A stretch of DNA of 51,641 bases from JAJPXI01 sp051867655 (lineage in GTDB: Bacteria > Bacillota > Clostridia > Oscillospirales > Oscillospiraceae), in NCBI GenBank assembly GCA_051867655.1, contig JBJDYV010000029.1:1-51641 (forward strand), read 5' to 3'. Below, one piece after another: positions 40,326-50,100 of the stretch; positions within the stretch are counted from its first letter, which is position 1, and each line of letters starts with the position of its first letter. The position numbers and the translations under genes were made by a program. The notes below the pieces were generated by a model. The model was given only the letters and a program-made list of their open reading frames with translations. It had not been told where the DNA came from and did no database searches.

Positions 40326-40555
40326 CTGTCTCAAGGTACCACGTTTTGATTTGAGATCGATTATTCGACGGCAAACTGGGCCGGACCGGTTTTCATCGTG
40401 TTTTCAATACGGATCTGAACTTCCTTGGCCGCCCTGTCTGATCCCAATCATTACAGCGGCATATTGCCGCGGGGGTGGTCGCTGCGCTTCTTTGTTTCAA
40501 CTACTCTCAGCGTGTCGCGGGGGCTTACTCGTGGTCCAGGACCTGCCTGCGGGTC

Positions 40556-41000
40556 TCCGCGGAACGGATTTGTCCAGCAAAATGCGGACAGCCATAGAGA
40601 TTCCGAAAATGTTGGTAAGCATATGTATCAGCAAATACTCAATGACGCAAAAGACTATGTTTACATCAGCACCCCTTATTTGATTGTTAATGACAGCATG
40701 TTGTCACCGTTGACCTTGGCCACAAAAGGGGTGCCGATGTGCGGATCATCACTCCCCACAAATAGGCGATCCACATGACCACGTGCTTCTATTACCAGGA
40801 CTTGGTAAGCGCAGACGTCAAAGTCTATGAATACACCCAACGGTTTCAAGCATTCCAAAACCTTTGTGGCCGATGACAGTATAGCAACAATCGGTACCAC
40901 AAATCTGAACTTCCGAAATCTATATTTTCATTTTAAATGTGGTGTTCTGCTCTTTGACGGCACTACAGTCATGCAGGTCAGAGGATTTCATCAACGCTCG
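40556..41000 (+). pseudogene. Cardiolipin synthase fragment with frameshifts
   Basis: One frame reads NADSHRDSENVGKHMYQQIL, then NDAKDYVYISTPYLIVNDSM. After a break, another frame reads HSKTFVADDSIATIGTTNLN, then FRNLYFHFKCGVLLFD. Together they match the C-terminal half of cardiolipin synthases, including the H-x-K part of the second HKD motif. The two pieces are in different frames, the 5' half is missing, and nothing coherent follows. From 41001 to 41423 I see no recognisable gene. Confidence 0.8.
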
Positions 41001-41423
41001 GTCAATCTGTCAGCAGATAACCAAGGAAGATTGCAAAACGAACATCTTCATGTAGCTTTCCAGGACATACTCCGTTTGTTCGCACCGCTTATGTAATACC
41101 ACTATCAGAAAGGGTTGTATTCCTTGCACACGCGATTTTTCGGTTCGTTTCAATGAAAGGAATAGTCAGCTGTTCTATGCCTTTTTTCTGCTTCCCATCG
41201 GCTATATCAGCAACCTGCGGGATGAGGTTTGTGAAACACCTCCGTTTTCTCCGATATTGCGCATGCAGTTTTCTGACCGGTGGATTTGGTCTGCCCGCTC
41301 CTGCTCGGTGTTGTCCTGGCTTTCGAGCTTGGTGTTCCGTTGGGTATGATTGAGAAGCACATTTCCCTTTGCCTTCAGGATTATCAAAATTTTGTAAAGT
41401 ATCAGTACTCCTTTACTCAAATC

Positions 41424-42725
41424 TTATATCAATATGTTTTGCTTTTTTGCAGCATACGTCAACTCGTCCCGGAAGTTTGGATGCGCAATACTAATCAATG
41501 CCTTTACCCTTTGAGAAAGGGATTTTCCTCTCAGCGCTGCGATGCCATACTCAGTTACAATATTATCCACATCATTTTTACCCGTTGTAACAATTGCTCC
41601 AGGAGTCAAAATCGGTTTAATTCTGCTGACCGTCCCCCCCTTTGCTGTAGATGGGAACGCAATAAAACTTTTGCCGCCCTTTGACTGAATTGCGCCACGC
41701 ACATAATCTGCCTGTCCGCCAGAGCCCGAAAAGTGTCTGGTTCCTATAGATTCAGCGCAAACCTGACCGAAAAAGTCTACTTCCAAAGCCGAATTAACAG
41801 ATATAAAATTGGGATGCGAAGCAATAACCGCGGGATCATTGACATAATCTACTGGCAAAAGCAGAAAGGTCGGATTATCGTCAATAAAATCATATATTCG
41901 TTTTGAACCAAAAGTAACAGTAGCTACTGATTTTCTCTGGTGGATAGGTTTGTGCTCATTTGTAACGGCACCGCACTCAATAAGATCAACCATGCTTTCA
42001 GTGAACAGTTCTGTATGGATGCCTAAGCCATGCTTGCACTTCAGCGCCAAACCAACCGCATCCGGGATGGCACCAATCCCTAATTGGATGGTGGCTCGGT
42101 CAGGTACTTCATTGGCAATGATTTCTCCAATACAAACGCTGACATCGTCAGCTTTAGCAGAAGCAATCAAAGGAAGTGCAAAATCGTTTTCGCAAAGTGC
42201 CGTCACTTGAGAAATATGAACTGTAGGGGCAGATAGAACTCTCGGCATATGAGGATTTATTTCTAGATAAATATGTTGTGCTTTTGAGAGAAGTGCTTCA
42301 ACATTCGAGGCGACCATGCCAAGAGAAAGATTGCCGTGTTTATCCATGGGGGCAGCGGTAAGTATCAGCGCATCAACATTGACATACTTCTGAAATAATG
42401 ACGGCATGTCTCTATAGTAAGCAGGCATGATATCGGCATGGCCATCATTGATGGCTGCTCTCATGCCGGATCCAGAGAACCAAGAAATAGGTGTAATGCC
42501 TTTGGATGCCTCAGGGGAAAGTACCCCAAGCGGATACAAATCCATAAGCGTATGGAACGTGCAACCAGTAAGAGCCCCCTCAGCTGCTCGGGCCCCGAGT
42601 GCAGACAGAATTGCAGGTGGATTTGCAGTGCCCAAATCAGAGCAGCAACTCCAGCCAGGCTGAATCTGGGCTGCAATATATTCGGGAGAAGTTAGCTTAT
42701 TTTCGTATAGAGCATGTATGTCCAT
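41424..42725 (-). CDS. 4-hydroxybutyrate/acetyl-CoA-type CoA-transferase
   Basis: A 433-residue protein from ATG 42725 behind GAGGTG. It matches the acetyl-CoA hydrolase/transferase family. The catalytic glutamate lies in GIHTELFTE (Glu239), and GIGAIPDAV and FSGSGGQADYVRGA are typical. The enzyme moves CoA between acetyl-CoA (or butyryl-CoA) and a free acid. It is the last gene of the acyl cluster and probably activates the acid imported by the SLC13 permease or released by the crotonase-fold enzyme. Confidence 0.88.
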   Translation of the reverse strand: MDIHALYENKLTSPEYIAAQIQPGWSCCSDLGTANPPAILSALGARAAEGALTGCTFHTLMDLYPLGVLSPEASKGITPISWFSGSGMRAAINDGHADIMPAYYRDMPSLFQKYVNVDALILTAAPMDKHGNLSLGMVASNVEALLSKAQHIYLEINPHMPRVLSAPTVHISQVTALCENDFALPLIASAKADDVSVCIGEIIANEVPDRATIQLGIGAIPDAVGLALKCKHGLGIHTELFTESMVDLIECGAVTNEHKPIHQRKSVATVTFGSKRIYDFIDDNPTFLLLPVDYVNDPAVIASHPNFISVNSALEVDFFGQVCAESIGTRHFSGSGGQADYVRGAIQSKGGKSFIAFPSTAKGGTVSRIKPILTPGAIVTTGKNDVDNIVTEYGIAALRGKSLSQRVKALISIAHPNFRDELTYAAKKQNILI

Positions 42726-42843
42726 TTTTTCACCTCGCCAAGTTGAAACCACCACACCGCAACCGCAAAACGCACGGCTGCGGTGTAGTGGTCATTGGAA
42801 ATCAAGGTATTAATAAAAAGAGCATGTTAACGATAAAAGAAAC

Positions 42844-43251
42844 TTATTCAACGATGCGCCAAGCGACCTGCTTAAGGCCATCCAATTCAATGATTTCAGC
42901 TTTGAGCGTCAGCGGAAGCTTTTTGTGGTATTCTTCCCAGTTCGCTTGATTGATTCCCAAAATCATATTAGTCATCTCGGGACCTTCCTTCAAACGAATC
43001 AATCCCATACCAAATTCATTGTCCTCCATGTGGCCATAGGCACCAAAAATGCCGCGCACAGGGCCAAAATCGTAGCAGATAGCATCGCCGCTTATTTCAG
43101 CCCATTCCATATCCATGCAGCTACAGTTATTGCAGGTGGGGACTGGAGGATACTCATAGCTACCACACTCAGTACACTTCATAGCAAGAATCTTGCCTTC
43201 GTTGAGTGCGTCGTAATACGTCTTAAGAATTGGGTATTTCAGATTATACAT
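42844..43251 (-). CDS. DUF35 zinc-ribbon/OB-fold protein (partner of thiolase 1)
   Basis: A 135-residue protein with a rubredoxin-like zinc ribbon (CTECGSYEYPPVPTCNNC) followed by an OB fold. DUF35 proteins bind SCP-x-type thiolases and bridge them to other acyl-CoA enzymes; in the DAPG pathway PhlB plays this role beside PhlC. The gene starts 13 bases after the thiolase gene stop, confirming the pair. Confidence 0.88.
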   Translation of the reverse strand: MYNLKYPILKTYYDALNEGKILAMKCTECGSYEYPPVPTCNNCSCMDMEWAEISGDAICYDFGPVRGIFGAYGHMEDNEFGMGLIRLKEGPEMTNMILGINQANWEEYHKKLPLTLKAEIIELDGLKQVAWRIVE

Positions 43252-43264
43252 TATGTTTGCCTCC

Positions 43265-44557
43265 TTAGTCCTGAGCTCTCAGAATCGTTGCAACAGTGGT
43301 AACGCTGCCGCCCATACCGCGCACCATGACAGTACGGGGAGGAACCTTCATCTGACGTTCGCCACATTCGCCGCGCATCTGACGAACTGCCTCAGCAAAG
43401 TAGGGGAATCCAGCAACACCGTAAGCGTGACCAGCACTCAAATCACCACCGTGAGTATTGATTGGTTTGTCACCATCAAAAGCGGTGCGCCCCTCAGCAC
43501 AATAGCGCCACCCCTCCCCCTTAGGCAAATAACCGCAGTCTTCCGCAGTCATCAGGTCTTCCCAGGCCAGCATATCGCAGCACTGGAGCAGGTCGATCTC
43601 TTCGGGCTTGACGCCAGAGAAGTCATATGCTTTCTGGATAGCCTCGCGGTTCATTTTGTGATGGCTGTCTGCCACTGCAGTGCTGTAGCTGGCAGACTCG
43701 CAAGCCAAAATTTCGATAGGCCGCTTGTGGAACTTTTGGGCAATATCAGAGGCGCACAGGATAACGGCACCAGCCATATTGGTATGAGGGGAAGCCCACG
43801 CCTTACGCATATTGATACTGGAAGCCTGGGGATTGTTCTTTGGATCGTTCAGATAATCCATAGCACTGGCATATCCTGCGTCCTTTGCTAGCTGCTCATA
43901 TGTAGTGCGGCAATAAGCCTTGGGATTTAATGCGGCAGCGCGGCGCTCGGCGATGGCAATTCCATTCAAAGCGGCAGTATACTGCTCGACAGTTACATTC
44001 TTATTTTCATACAAGTAGCTTCTTCCATAGTCGATGGCGGCAGGCATACTTCCAGGGCCACCGTTGAAACGGTGATAGGCAGGGTCGATAGCACACATAG
44101 CAACCTGCCACCAACCAGGGATATCTTTGATGGGGTGCACACTATAAGCGTGTTCCCAAGGACCAAAAAACTCCTGCCCCATTTCACTGCCGGCAACTAG
44201 CACGATATCGCACTTGCCAGAAGCGATGTCGTTCGTGGCAGATTCGATGGCTTTGTAAGAGGTGGCACAGGCATTTTCAATGTGGTAGCCCGGCTTGCCC
44301 TTCATGCCGATCCACTCCATCCGCTGAACATGGTTGCCAAGAACATGACCATTGGTTCTCAGGCCAACAACTTCACAGTAAACAAGTTCGTCAATATCCT
44401 TTGCCTTAACACCAGCATCTTGCATAGCCTCCTGGCAGGCATAGGCAAACATCTCGTAGGTACTCAGGTCCTTGAGTTCAGGGGTTTCAAGAAATTTTCC
44501 TTGAGGGGTATCACCGACACCGATGATTGATACAGAACGCATATATTTCCCAGCCAT
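43265..44557 (-). CDS. SCP-x-type thiolase / acyltransferase 1
   Basis: A 430-residue thiolase-superfamily protein. The nucleophile is Cys97 in IENACATSYKA, and the catalytic His lies in GGDLSAGHAYGVAG. The final basic Cys of classical thiolases is not at its usual place (VRGMGGSVTTVATIL). This group includes lipid-transfer thiolases and C-acyltransferases such as PhlC. It may cleave a beta-ketoacyl-CoA or form a new C-C bond. It pairs with the DUF35 gene downstream. Confidence 0.88.
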   Translation of the reverse strand: MAGKYMRSVSIIGVGDTPQGKFLETPELKDLSTYEMFAYACQEAMQDAGVKAKDIDELVYCEVVGLRTNGHVLGNHVQRMEWIGMKGKPGYHIENACATSYKAIESATNDIASGKCDIVLVAGSEMGQEFFGPWEHAYSVHPIKDIPGWWQVAMCAIDPAYHRFNGGPGSMPAAIDYGRSYLYENKNVTVEQYTAALNGIAIAERRAAALNPKAYCRTTYEQLAKDAGYASAMDYLNDPKNNPQASSINMRKAWASPHTNMAGAVILCASDIAQKFHKRPIEILACESASYSTAVADSHHKMNREAIQKAYDFSGVKPEEIDLLQCCDMLAWEDLMTAEDCGYLPKGEGWRYCAEGRTAFDGDKPINTHGGDLSAGHAYGVAGFPYFAEAVRQMRGECGERQMKVPPRTVMVRGMGGSVTTVATILRAQD

Positions 44558-44624
44558 TGATTATTAATCCTCCTATGTAATTGATTGGGGTAAATTGGTT
44601 GACTTTTTAGAAACAATTGGCTTT

Positions 44625-46085
44625 TCAACCGAAAGCACCGACACCTACAGAAGCCATAAACACAAGAGCTGCAAAGATAGCGCCAACAATTGAATACACA
44701 TAACCCCAAATCATAATATCTTTGCCTTCATACATTTCTTTATCTTCATGAATCAGGATGCCGAGCAGGCTGGAGGACGGGAAGGCGATAGCCAGAACCA
44801 TCATGCAAACAAATGCGGGACACAGCATACTCAAAATAGCGGGACTAGAAGCGCAAAGCTGAACACCCACCGGCATCATAATCATAACGGATACGAAATT
44901 ATTCAGGACATTGGTTAGGATGACTACAACGATCAGAACAATGATTGCCATGATGTAGGGGTTGGAGCCAGACAAAGGAGCCAAGAGCTTTTCCAGTGTA
45001 GCAGAGAAACCAACATCATCGGAAACCAGCAGTGTGCTGTAGTAAAATGCCATACCCATAAGCCAAATATTGCCCCAAGAGACGTTTTGATTCATCGTAG
45101 AGGTGAAATCAAAACTTCTCTTGCCGTCCTGATCTTTAGTAAAGACAAAAATCAAACACGGGAACAAGAACACGCCGGCGGAACCAATCGTCTTTAGCTT
45201 TGCGGTCAAAGCCCAATTGGAAGGTAACAGAGAGGGCAACATCAGGGTAAGAGCAAGAATGACAATAGCTGTTACAGCCCAGAGCATTGGACGGGTAAAT
45301 TTGAGTTCGCGCTTGAAGCTGACTCGCTTAAAAGCATCGGCATCCAGTTTGGGGCGCAAGATAAACTTGGTAAACAGCGCAAAGACCGCAATGAGAACAA
45401 TAGAAACTACTATAAAGACAAGCGCGCAAGTTACCAAGGACGGGGTAGTTACGCCATAAGACTCCATTACTTGGAACACAGCCAGATACATTGTGCTATA
45501 GGGGGCACACATCAAACCAGCATAAGAACACAGAAGAGCGCTGATAGCAGTGGCAAGGAACCATTTGTTCTTGGTTTCGATGCCTGTCTCCTTTTTTATT
45601 TGTCGCAGCATCTCAAGAATTAGCATAGGAACGGCTACGAACCCCTGGGTAATAGCGCTAGCCACCGTACCTGCAACACAAAGCATAATCATGAGAGCAT
45701 AAGGCCCCTTCTGGGAAAGTCTGCTCCCCATAATCTTAATTGTAATATATTCGGTCAAACCGGTCTTTCGGATACCGGCCATGAAAGTGTAACCGAATAA
45801 AATGGTTAACAGGGTACTGTTGCCAATGAAGGTGGGCAAGATCGAACTGGTAAAGCTCTGACCGCTGATAAGTGTCAAAGCAAGTAAACTCGCTACGACA
45901 AACCAGGTGCGAACATTAACTGCCCAAGCGAAGATAAATGCGATGAAAAGGCCCATGACCTTCATACCGTAGGAGGTCATCATCCCCATTGGGGGAATCA
46001 GGCTAATTACTATGGCAATGGCGATTGAAATCAAGCCATATTTCAAATCTCTTTTGAACGCAGAATCTTCCATGTCGATCTTCAT
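44625..46085 (-). CDS. SLC13/DASS-type carboxylate permease
   Basis: A 486-residue membrane protein of about 12 helices. Two halves carry the loops ASAITQGFVAVPM and TNVLNNFVSVMIMMPVGVQL, where the divalent-anion:Na+ symporter family holds its substrate and sodium sites. The likely substrate is a di- or tricarboxylate or another organic acid. It lies inside the acyl cluster, 18 bases after the crotonase-fold gene, so its substrate is probably the entry compound of the pathway. Confidence 0.78.
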   Translation of the reverse strand: MKIDMEDSAFKRDLKYGLISIAIAIVISLIPPMGMMTSYGMKVMGLFIAFIFAWAVNVRTWFVVASLLALTLISGQSFTSSILPTFIGNSTLLTILFGYTFMAGIRKTGLTEYITIKIMGSRLSQKGPYALMIMLCVAGTVASAITQGFVAVPMLILEMLRQIKKETGIETKNKWFLATAISALLCSYAGLMCAPYSTMYLAVFQVMESYGVTTPSLVTCALVFIVVSIVLIAVFALFTKFILRPKLDADAFKRVSFKRELKFTRPMLWAVTAIVILALTLMLPSLLPSNWALTAKLKTIGSAGVFLFPCLIFVFTKDQDGKRSFDFTSTMNQNVSWGNIWLMGMAFYYSTLLVSDDVGFSATLEKLLAPLSGSNPYIMAIIVLIVVVILTNVLNNFVSVMIMMPVGVQLCASSPAILSMLCPAFVCMMVLAIAFPSSSLLGILIHEDKEMYEGKDIMIWGYVYSIVGAIFAALVFMASVGVGAFG

Positions 46086-46103
46086 TCCTCACTTTTGTTA
46101 TTT

Positions 46104-46976
46104 TTAGTCCTTATGAAGTGAATCGCCACCTTTATTGGGATCTGGATCATTCATACAGCCAGCCCAACACTGCATGGCATAGGTTCCATGGAAATATCGT
46201 TCAACGAAACTACGCCACTGGCGGGTCATGATAGCATGGGTCAGCCGTCGGGTGTGGAAATCTTTCTCCATAATTTTTCTTGCCATCTCCATGGCACGGT
46301 CCAAAATTTTCTCATGGGGAACGATTTCGTTCACAAGTCCCCATTCCAGAGCAGTTTGAGCATCGGCACGATAGCCCATATAAGCCATGTAATTTGCGCG
46401 CTTTTCGCCCAACAGATGCTGCAGCGTAATGTACTGGCCGTCACCGGGGGCAAGCCCACAGTTGTAGTGATTCTCCGCAAACTGGAAATCGGGGGTGCAA
46501 AGAGTCAGATCACAGGCCAAAGCGAACTCAACATGGCCGACTTGGGAAGGGCCATTAAGGACGGCGATGGTAGGGATATTGACATGCCAAAGCAAATTCT
46601 CCAACAGCGGAACACCGTCGGTGTACCAGTCATTGTAGGTAGAGCGGTTGTAGGCAACACGATCACTGCGGGCTTCAGAGTGCATATATTCAATGTACTC
46701 AGGATCCAGGCCGCCCAACCAGTGGTCTCCAGTGCCGGTAATGATCATAACACCATTCTCGGGATCAGCACCAATGTACTTGAATGCCTCGCCGATGGCT
46801 GCATGAAGACCCATAACCCACTTAGCGATGTTGTTTTTGTAGTGCATTCTAACAACGAGGATTCCATCTTCACGAGTCATGTCCAGATACTTGCTGAAAC
46901 GGTCCTTATACTCCTCAAATCGCACATAAGGAACTCTTCCAATCAGGGCTTCAACTTGGGCTTTATCCATAGCCAT
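46104..46976 (-). CDS. Crotonase-fold C-C hydrolase, 6-oxocamphor-hydrolase-like
   Basis: A 290-residue crotonase-superfamily protein behind AGGAGGA. The sequence ENHYNCGLAPGDGQYITLQH places His170 and Asp179 nine residues apart, as in the catalytic His145/Asp154 pair of 6-oxocamphor hydrolase. The following R-x2-Y-x2-Y-M-G and ADAQTALEWGLVNEIV also match that enzyme. Such hydrolases split beta-diketones by retro-Claisen cleavage and give keto acids without CoA. Ordinary enoyl-CoA hydratases have Glu pairs instead. Function inferred: ring or chain opening of a 1,3-diketone. Confidence 0.75.
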   Translation of the reverse strand: MAMDKAQVEALIGRVPYVRFEEYKDRFSKYLDMTREDGILVVRMHYKNNIAKWVMGLHAAIGEAFKYIGADPENGVMIITGTGDHWLGGLDPEYIEYMHSEARSDRVAYNRSTYNDWYTDGVPLLENLLWHVNIPTIAVLNGPSQVGHVEFALACDLTLCTPDFQFAENHYNCGLAPGDGQYITLQHLLGEKRANYMAYMGYRADAQTALEWGLVNEIVPHEKILDRAMEMARKIMEKDFHTRRLTHAIMTRQWRSFVERYFHGTYAMQCWAGCMNDPDPNKGGDSLHKD

Positions 46977-47020
46977 GCCTTTTTCCTCCTGTTCTTTGAT
47001 ACTTTGATTTTTTCTTTGCT

Positions 47021-47045
47021 AATGTAATTCGTACGCAACTACATT
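47021..47045. promoter_or_regulatory. Palindromic possible operator upstream of the crotonase gene
   Basis: AATGTA and TACATT flank GTAC in a 25-bp imperfect palindrome, 45 bases upstream of the crotonase start. Size and symmetry fit a TetR-type site. The 386-bp gap (46977-47362) otherwise holds AT-rich DNA and the hairpin at 47268-47307. Confidence 0.4.
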
Positions 47046-47267
47046 GGCACTGCAAGAAAAATTTTTCTTGGTCTGACTATAGGTTATCCTAATTTGAGCA
47101 TCACGGACAGAACACAATTCAAAATATGTCTATCGTTTGGTGCTTTTGCCGACAAGTGGCAGGTTAAACAGTAATGTCTATATGGCTGTGCAATTTTTGA
47201 GCCACTTCGCTTAAAAGCCGTGCACTTTCGAATGCTTTCAGCTTTGTTCGCATTATATAAACGCGCA

Positions 47268-47307
47268 AACCCAGCGGGTCATGTCGTATCGACAGGCCCG
47301 CTGGGTT
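47268..47307. terminator. Large hairpin ending the first half of the cluster
   Basis: AACCCAGCGGG (47268-47278) pairs with CCCGCTGGGTT (47297-47307), with inner TGTCG/CGACA. T-rich sequence flanks both sides. It probably separates the ACP-to-DUF35 part of the cluster from the crotonase-to-CoA-transferase part. Confidence 0.65.
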
Positions 47308-47362
47308 GATTTTGTTCTTAATTATTTAAGGCAAGTGTTGATAGAATGCAATCAAATGGTTA

Positions 47363-47776
47363 TTAATCGAGTTCCTCTACTAATCTAAACACCGGAAAAC
47401 TCAAGTGATTTTCTTCATCGATTGTGGTTATTTCCGCTTTTACAGCAACGGGCAGCTTTGCAAAAAGCGCATCCTGATCATCTTCATCTACATCCATCAA
47501 CCAGGACATGAAAAGCGGTCCTTCTTTAAGCCGAAAAAAACCACACATAACAGGATCTTCAGTATAAGGGGGAACTCCCAGTGGGCTGAATGAGAATGTA
47601 GTCATTTCTGCTTCACCGCTAATTTCGATGTCCTCCATCTTCATGCAACCGCAACTATTGCAAACGGGAACAGGAGGAAAAGAAACAGCTCCACAGCGCG
47701 TACATTTTTTGCCCATGATTTTTCCGTTGCTCAGAGCAGTATACCACTGCTTTACAATAGGCCCAATTTTCTCCAT
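47363..47776 (-). CDS. DUF35 zinc-ribbon/OB-fold protein (partner of thiolase 2)
   Basis: A 137-residue protein with zinc ribbon CTRCGAVSFPPVPVCNSC and a C-terminal OB fold. It is homologous to the 42844-43251 protein. It starts 15 bases after the second thiolase gene ends and precedes a hairpin terminator. Confidence 0.88.
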   Translation of the reverse strand: MEKIGPIVKQWYTALSNGKIMGKKCTRCGAVSFPPVPVCNSCGCMKMEDIEISGEAEMTTFSFSPLGVPPYTEDPVMCGFFRLKEGPLFMSWLMDVDEDDQDALFAKLPVAVKAEITTIDEENHLSFPVFRLVEELD

Positions 47777-47791
47777 GACATATTCCTCCTA

Positions 47792-49060
47792 TTACAATGT
47801 TTTCAGCACGGCCGCACCACAATGCCAACCGGAACCCGCTCCATAAATTGCACTGATCTTGGGCGGCCTTGGCATCTGTCTCGCACCGTTTTCGCCGCGC
47901 ATCTGGTCAATGGCTTCCCTAATTTCGATGCCAAATGCAGGCGCAGTCGGATGTCCCATTTGCGTTCTGCCCCCAGACGTTGTAACAGGCTTATCGCCGT
48001 TAATCCCAAGACGCCCATCCCGCATATACTGCCAGGCTGTTCCGGGCTTGAAATATCCTGCGGCTTCACCTGCTTCAAAAATTGTACCGATAGGGCAGTC
48101 ATGACAGCCGAAATACTCAACCTCATGGAAAGGATCAACAATGCCAGCCATAGCATACGCCTGATTAAAAACTTGCACGACAGGACGGGCCGGAAACTCT
48201 ACAGCAGTCTTGTGCGGCATGACCGAAGTTGCAATGCCCGCTACCTCAATGGGTTTTTTTGTATAGAGATGTGCTTTCTCAGTAGCGCAAACAATGATAG
48301 CAGATGCACCGTCTACAAATTTACCAACAAATTTGGAACGGGTAATGGCACCCATGCGTGGATTATATTTGTCGCTGAGCAGATAACTCTTTACATCTGA
48401 AAATCCATGGCGTTTTGCTTCATCCTCATAAGTTTCTATGACGGCAGTTGCTTTAGGGTTCAACAACGCTTGTCCACGTGACTCAATTGCATAACTAATC
48501 ATTGCATCTGTCAGTTCTTCGAAAGAGATGCCATATTTTTTGCAATAAAGAACCAGACCAGCTTCCGGGCCACCAGCGCCACCCGTTCCGGGTTTTTCGT
48601 AAGCGGCATCGATACCTGTATGAATGGCTGCCCAAAAATCATCCCCGGTCAAAGGTTTGCGAAGGAAAGGAGGTCTGGCATATAAGGGAGCTGAAGACAA
48701 AATGTTAACCGCTCCCGAAATAACACAATCATATCTCCCGGATGCAACTGCGTTTACGGCCATTTCAAGGCCAAATGCTGCGGTTGCACACCCTTCGTCG
48801 TGGAAAACAGCGGGCTTATGGCGCATTCCGATCCATTCACTAAAGTGTGTAGTTGCACTTTTCATCTTGGAGTTGTAGTTTGGGCCACTACATCCCAAAT
48901 AAAACGCATCAATATTGGGGGCCTCAATTCCACCATTTTCCATAGCTTCCATGCATGCGGATGCAAACAACTCACGTTCAGTATAATCCTTAATCTCGGG
49001 TGTGGTCTGAACGTCACCCATATAAGTATATCCAGCACCAATAATAGAGACACTACGCAT
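47792..49060 (-). CDS. SCP-x-type thiolase / acyltransferase 2
   Basis: A 422-residue thiolase-superfamily protein and a diverged paralogue of the 43265-44557 protein. The nucleophile is Cys91 in HDEGCATAAFG; the His lies in SGGRTQMGHPTAPAFG. The MRSVSIIGAG start is shared with thiolase 1. It differs mainly around residues 55-75 and 150-170, where the acyl pocket would be, so it probably acts on another substrate. Confidence 0.85.
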   Translation of the reverse strand: MRSVSIIGAGYTYMGDVQTTPEIKDYTERELFASACMEAMENGGIEAPNIDAFYLGCSGPNYNSKMKSATTHFSEWIGMRHKPAVFHDEGCATAAFGLEMAVNAVASGRYDCVISGAVNILSSAPLYARPPFLRKPLTGDDFWAAIHTGIDAAYEKPGTGGAGGPEAGLVLYCKKYGISFEELTDAMISYAIESRGQALLNPKATAVIETYEDEAKRHGFSDVKSYLLSDKYNPRMGAITRSKFVGKFVDGASAIIVCATEKAHLYTKKPIEVAGIATSVMPHKTAVEFPARPVVQVFNQAYAMAGIVDPFHEVEYFGCHDCPIGTIFEAGEAAGYFKPGTAWQYMRDGRLGINGDKPVTTSGGRTQMGHPTAPAFGIEIREAIDQMRGENGARQMPRPPKISAIYGAGSGWHCGAAVLKTL

Positions 49061-49144
49061 GACAATATACCGAATATAATGGATCTGAATCCATTATCTT
49101 TCTCCCAATTATGGGATAAAATAAATAATATTTGGGTTTTACTG

Positions 49145-50077
49145 TTATGGAAATGCTTCGAAGATATCTTCTTCAAACATTTCGTCATTTATGTTTATAA
49201 CCTTTGCATCCGGACAGATTCGGCGAATCAATCCACTGAGCACCTCTCCGGGACCAATCTCGATAAAGGTATCTACACCTTCATGGAATAAGTATTTAAC
49301 AATACGCGTCCACTGAACACTGCTGCATAGTTGCTCCAGCAATTCCATGCGTACACCTATGTCAGTATCGATCAACTGTGCATGTGTGTTTCCGATAATG
49401 GAAACGACCGGTGTTTGAATTGCGGTGGAAGAAATAGCCTTTGCGAGATTGTCAGCAGCAAGCTTCATTAAAGGAGAATGAAATGCTCCGCTCACTTGAA
49501 GTGGAACTACAAGCTTTGCGCCATTATCCCTAGCTAAAGTACTTGCTGTTGCAACGTTTTCGGAATAGCCACTTATCACAATTTGACCGGGAGCATTATA
49601 ATTTGCAATCCAGACCCCAGTTTCACGGCAAATCTTCTGGACTTGATCTTCTTTTAGTCCAATAATAGCGGCCATGGTGCCCTGAGATACTTCTCCTGCT
49701 TCTTCCATAAAAAGGCCCCGCTTGCGTGCAAGCGTAACACAGGATGCAAAATCGATACAATTTGCTGCAATCAGCGCAGTGTATTCGCCCAGGCTGTGTC
49801 CTGCCACAAAAGCGGGTTTCGGCAATCTGTCTTTCAACACCTCCTGGGCAGCAGCAAGACACGCTATGCTCGTGATGACAAGGGCAGGCTGTGCATTGGC
49901 TGTCTGCGTCAGTTTTTCTTCAGGTCCATCAAAACACACCTGGGTCATCGGAAATCCAAGGATACGGTCTGCTTCGTCAAATACTTTTTTTGCTGAAGTG
50001 AAATTGTCGTATAGCTTTTTCCCCATGCCAGCCCACTGAGAGCCTTGTCCCGGAAAGACATATGCTACTTTTTTCAT
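49145..50077 (-). CDS. fabD: Malonyl-CoA:ACP transacylase
   Basis: A 310-residue transacylase that loads malonyl (or another acyl) groups on the ACP encoded next to it. The active Ser95 is in GHSLGEYTAL; the His200 lies in VSGAFHSPLM; the QGSQ loop is at residues 11-14. No other fatty-acid synthesis gene (fabF, fabG, fabK) is near, so this is a dedicated copy. It starts 23 bases after the acp gene. Confidence 0.92.
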   Translation of the reverse strand: MKKVAYVFPGQGSQWAGMGKKLYDNFTSAKKVFDEADRILGFPMTQVCFDGPEEKLTQTANAQPALVITSIACLAAAQEVLKDRLPKPAFVAGHSLGEYTALIAANCIDFASCVTLARKRGLFMEEAGEVSQGTMAAIIGLKEDQVQKICRETGVWIANYNAPGQIVISGYSENVATASTLARDNGAKLVVPLQVSGAFHSPLMKLAADNLAKAISSTAIQTPVVSIIGNTHAQLIDTDIGVRMELLEQLCSSVQWTRIVKYLFHEGVDTFIEIGPGEVLSGLIRRICPDAKVININDEMFEEDIFEAFP

Positions 50078-50100
50078 CTAGGCCTCCCTCAACATGGTAT

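Noticed and set aside
41001..41423. Gene between the cardiolipin-synthase remnant and the CoA-transferase
   Set aside because: Frames are short, without ribosome sites or known motifs; treated as debris.
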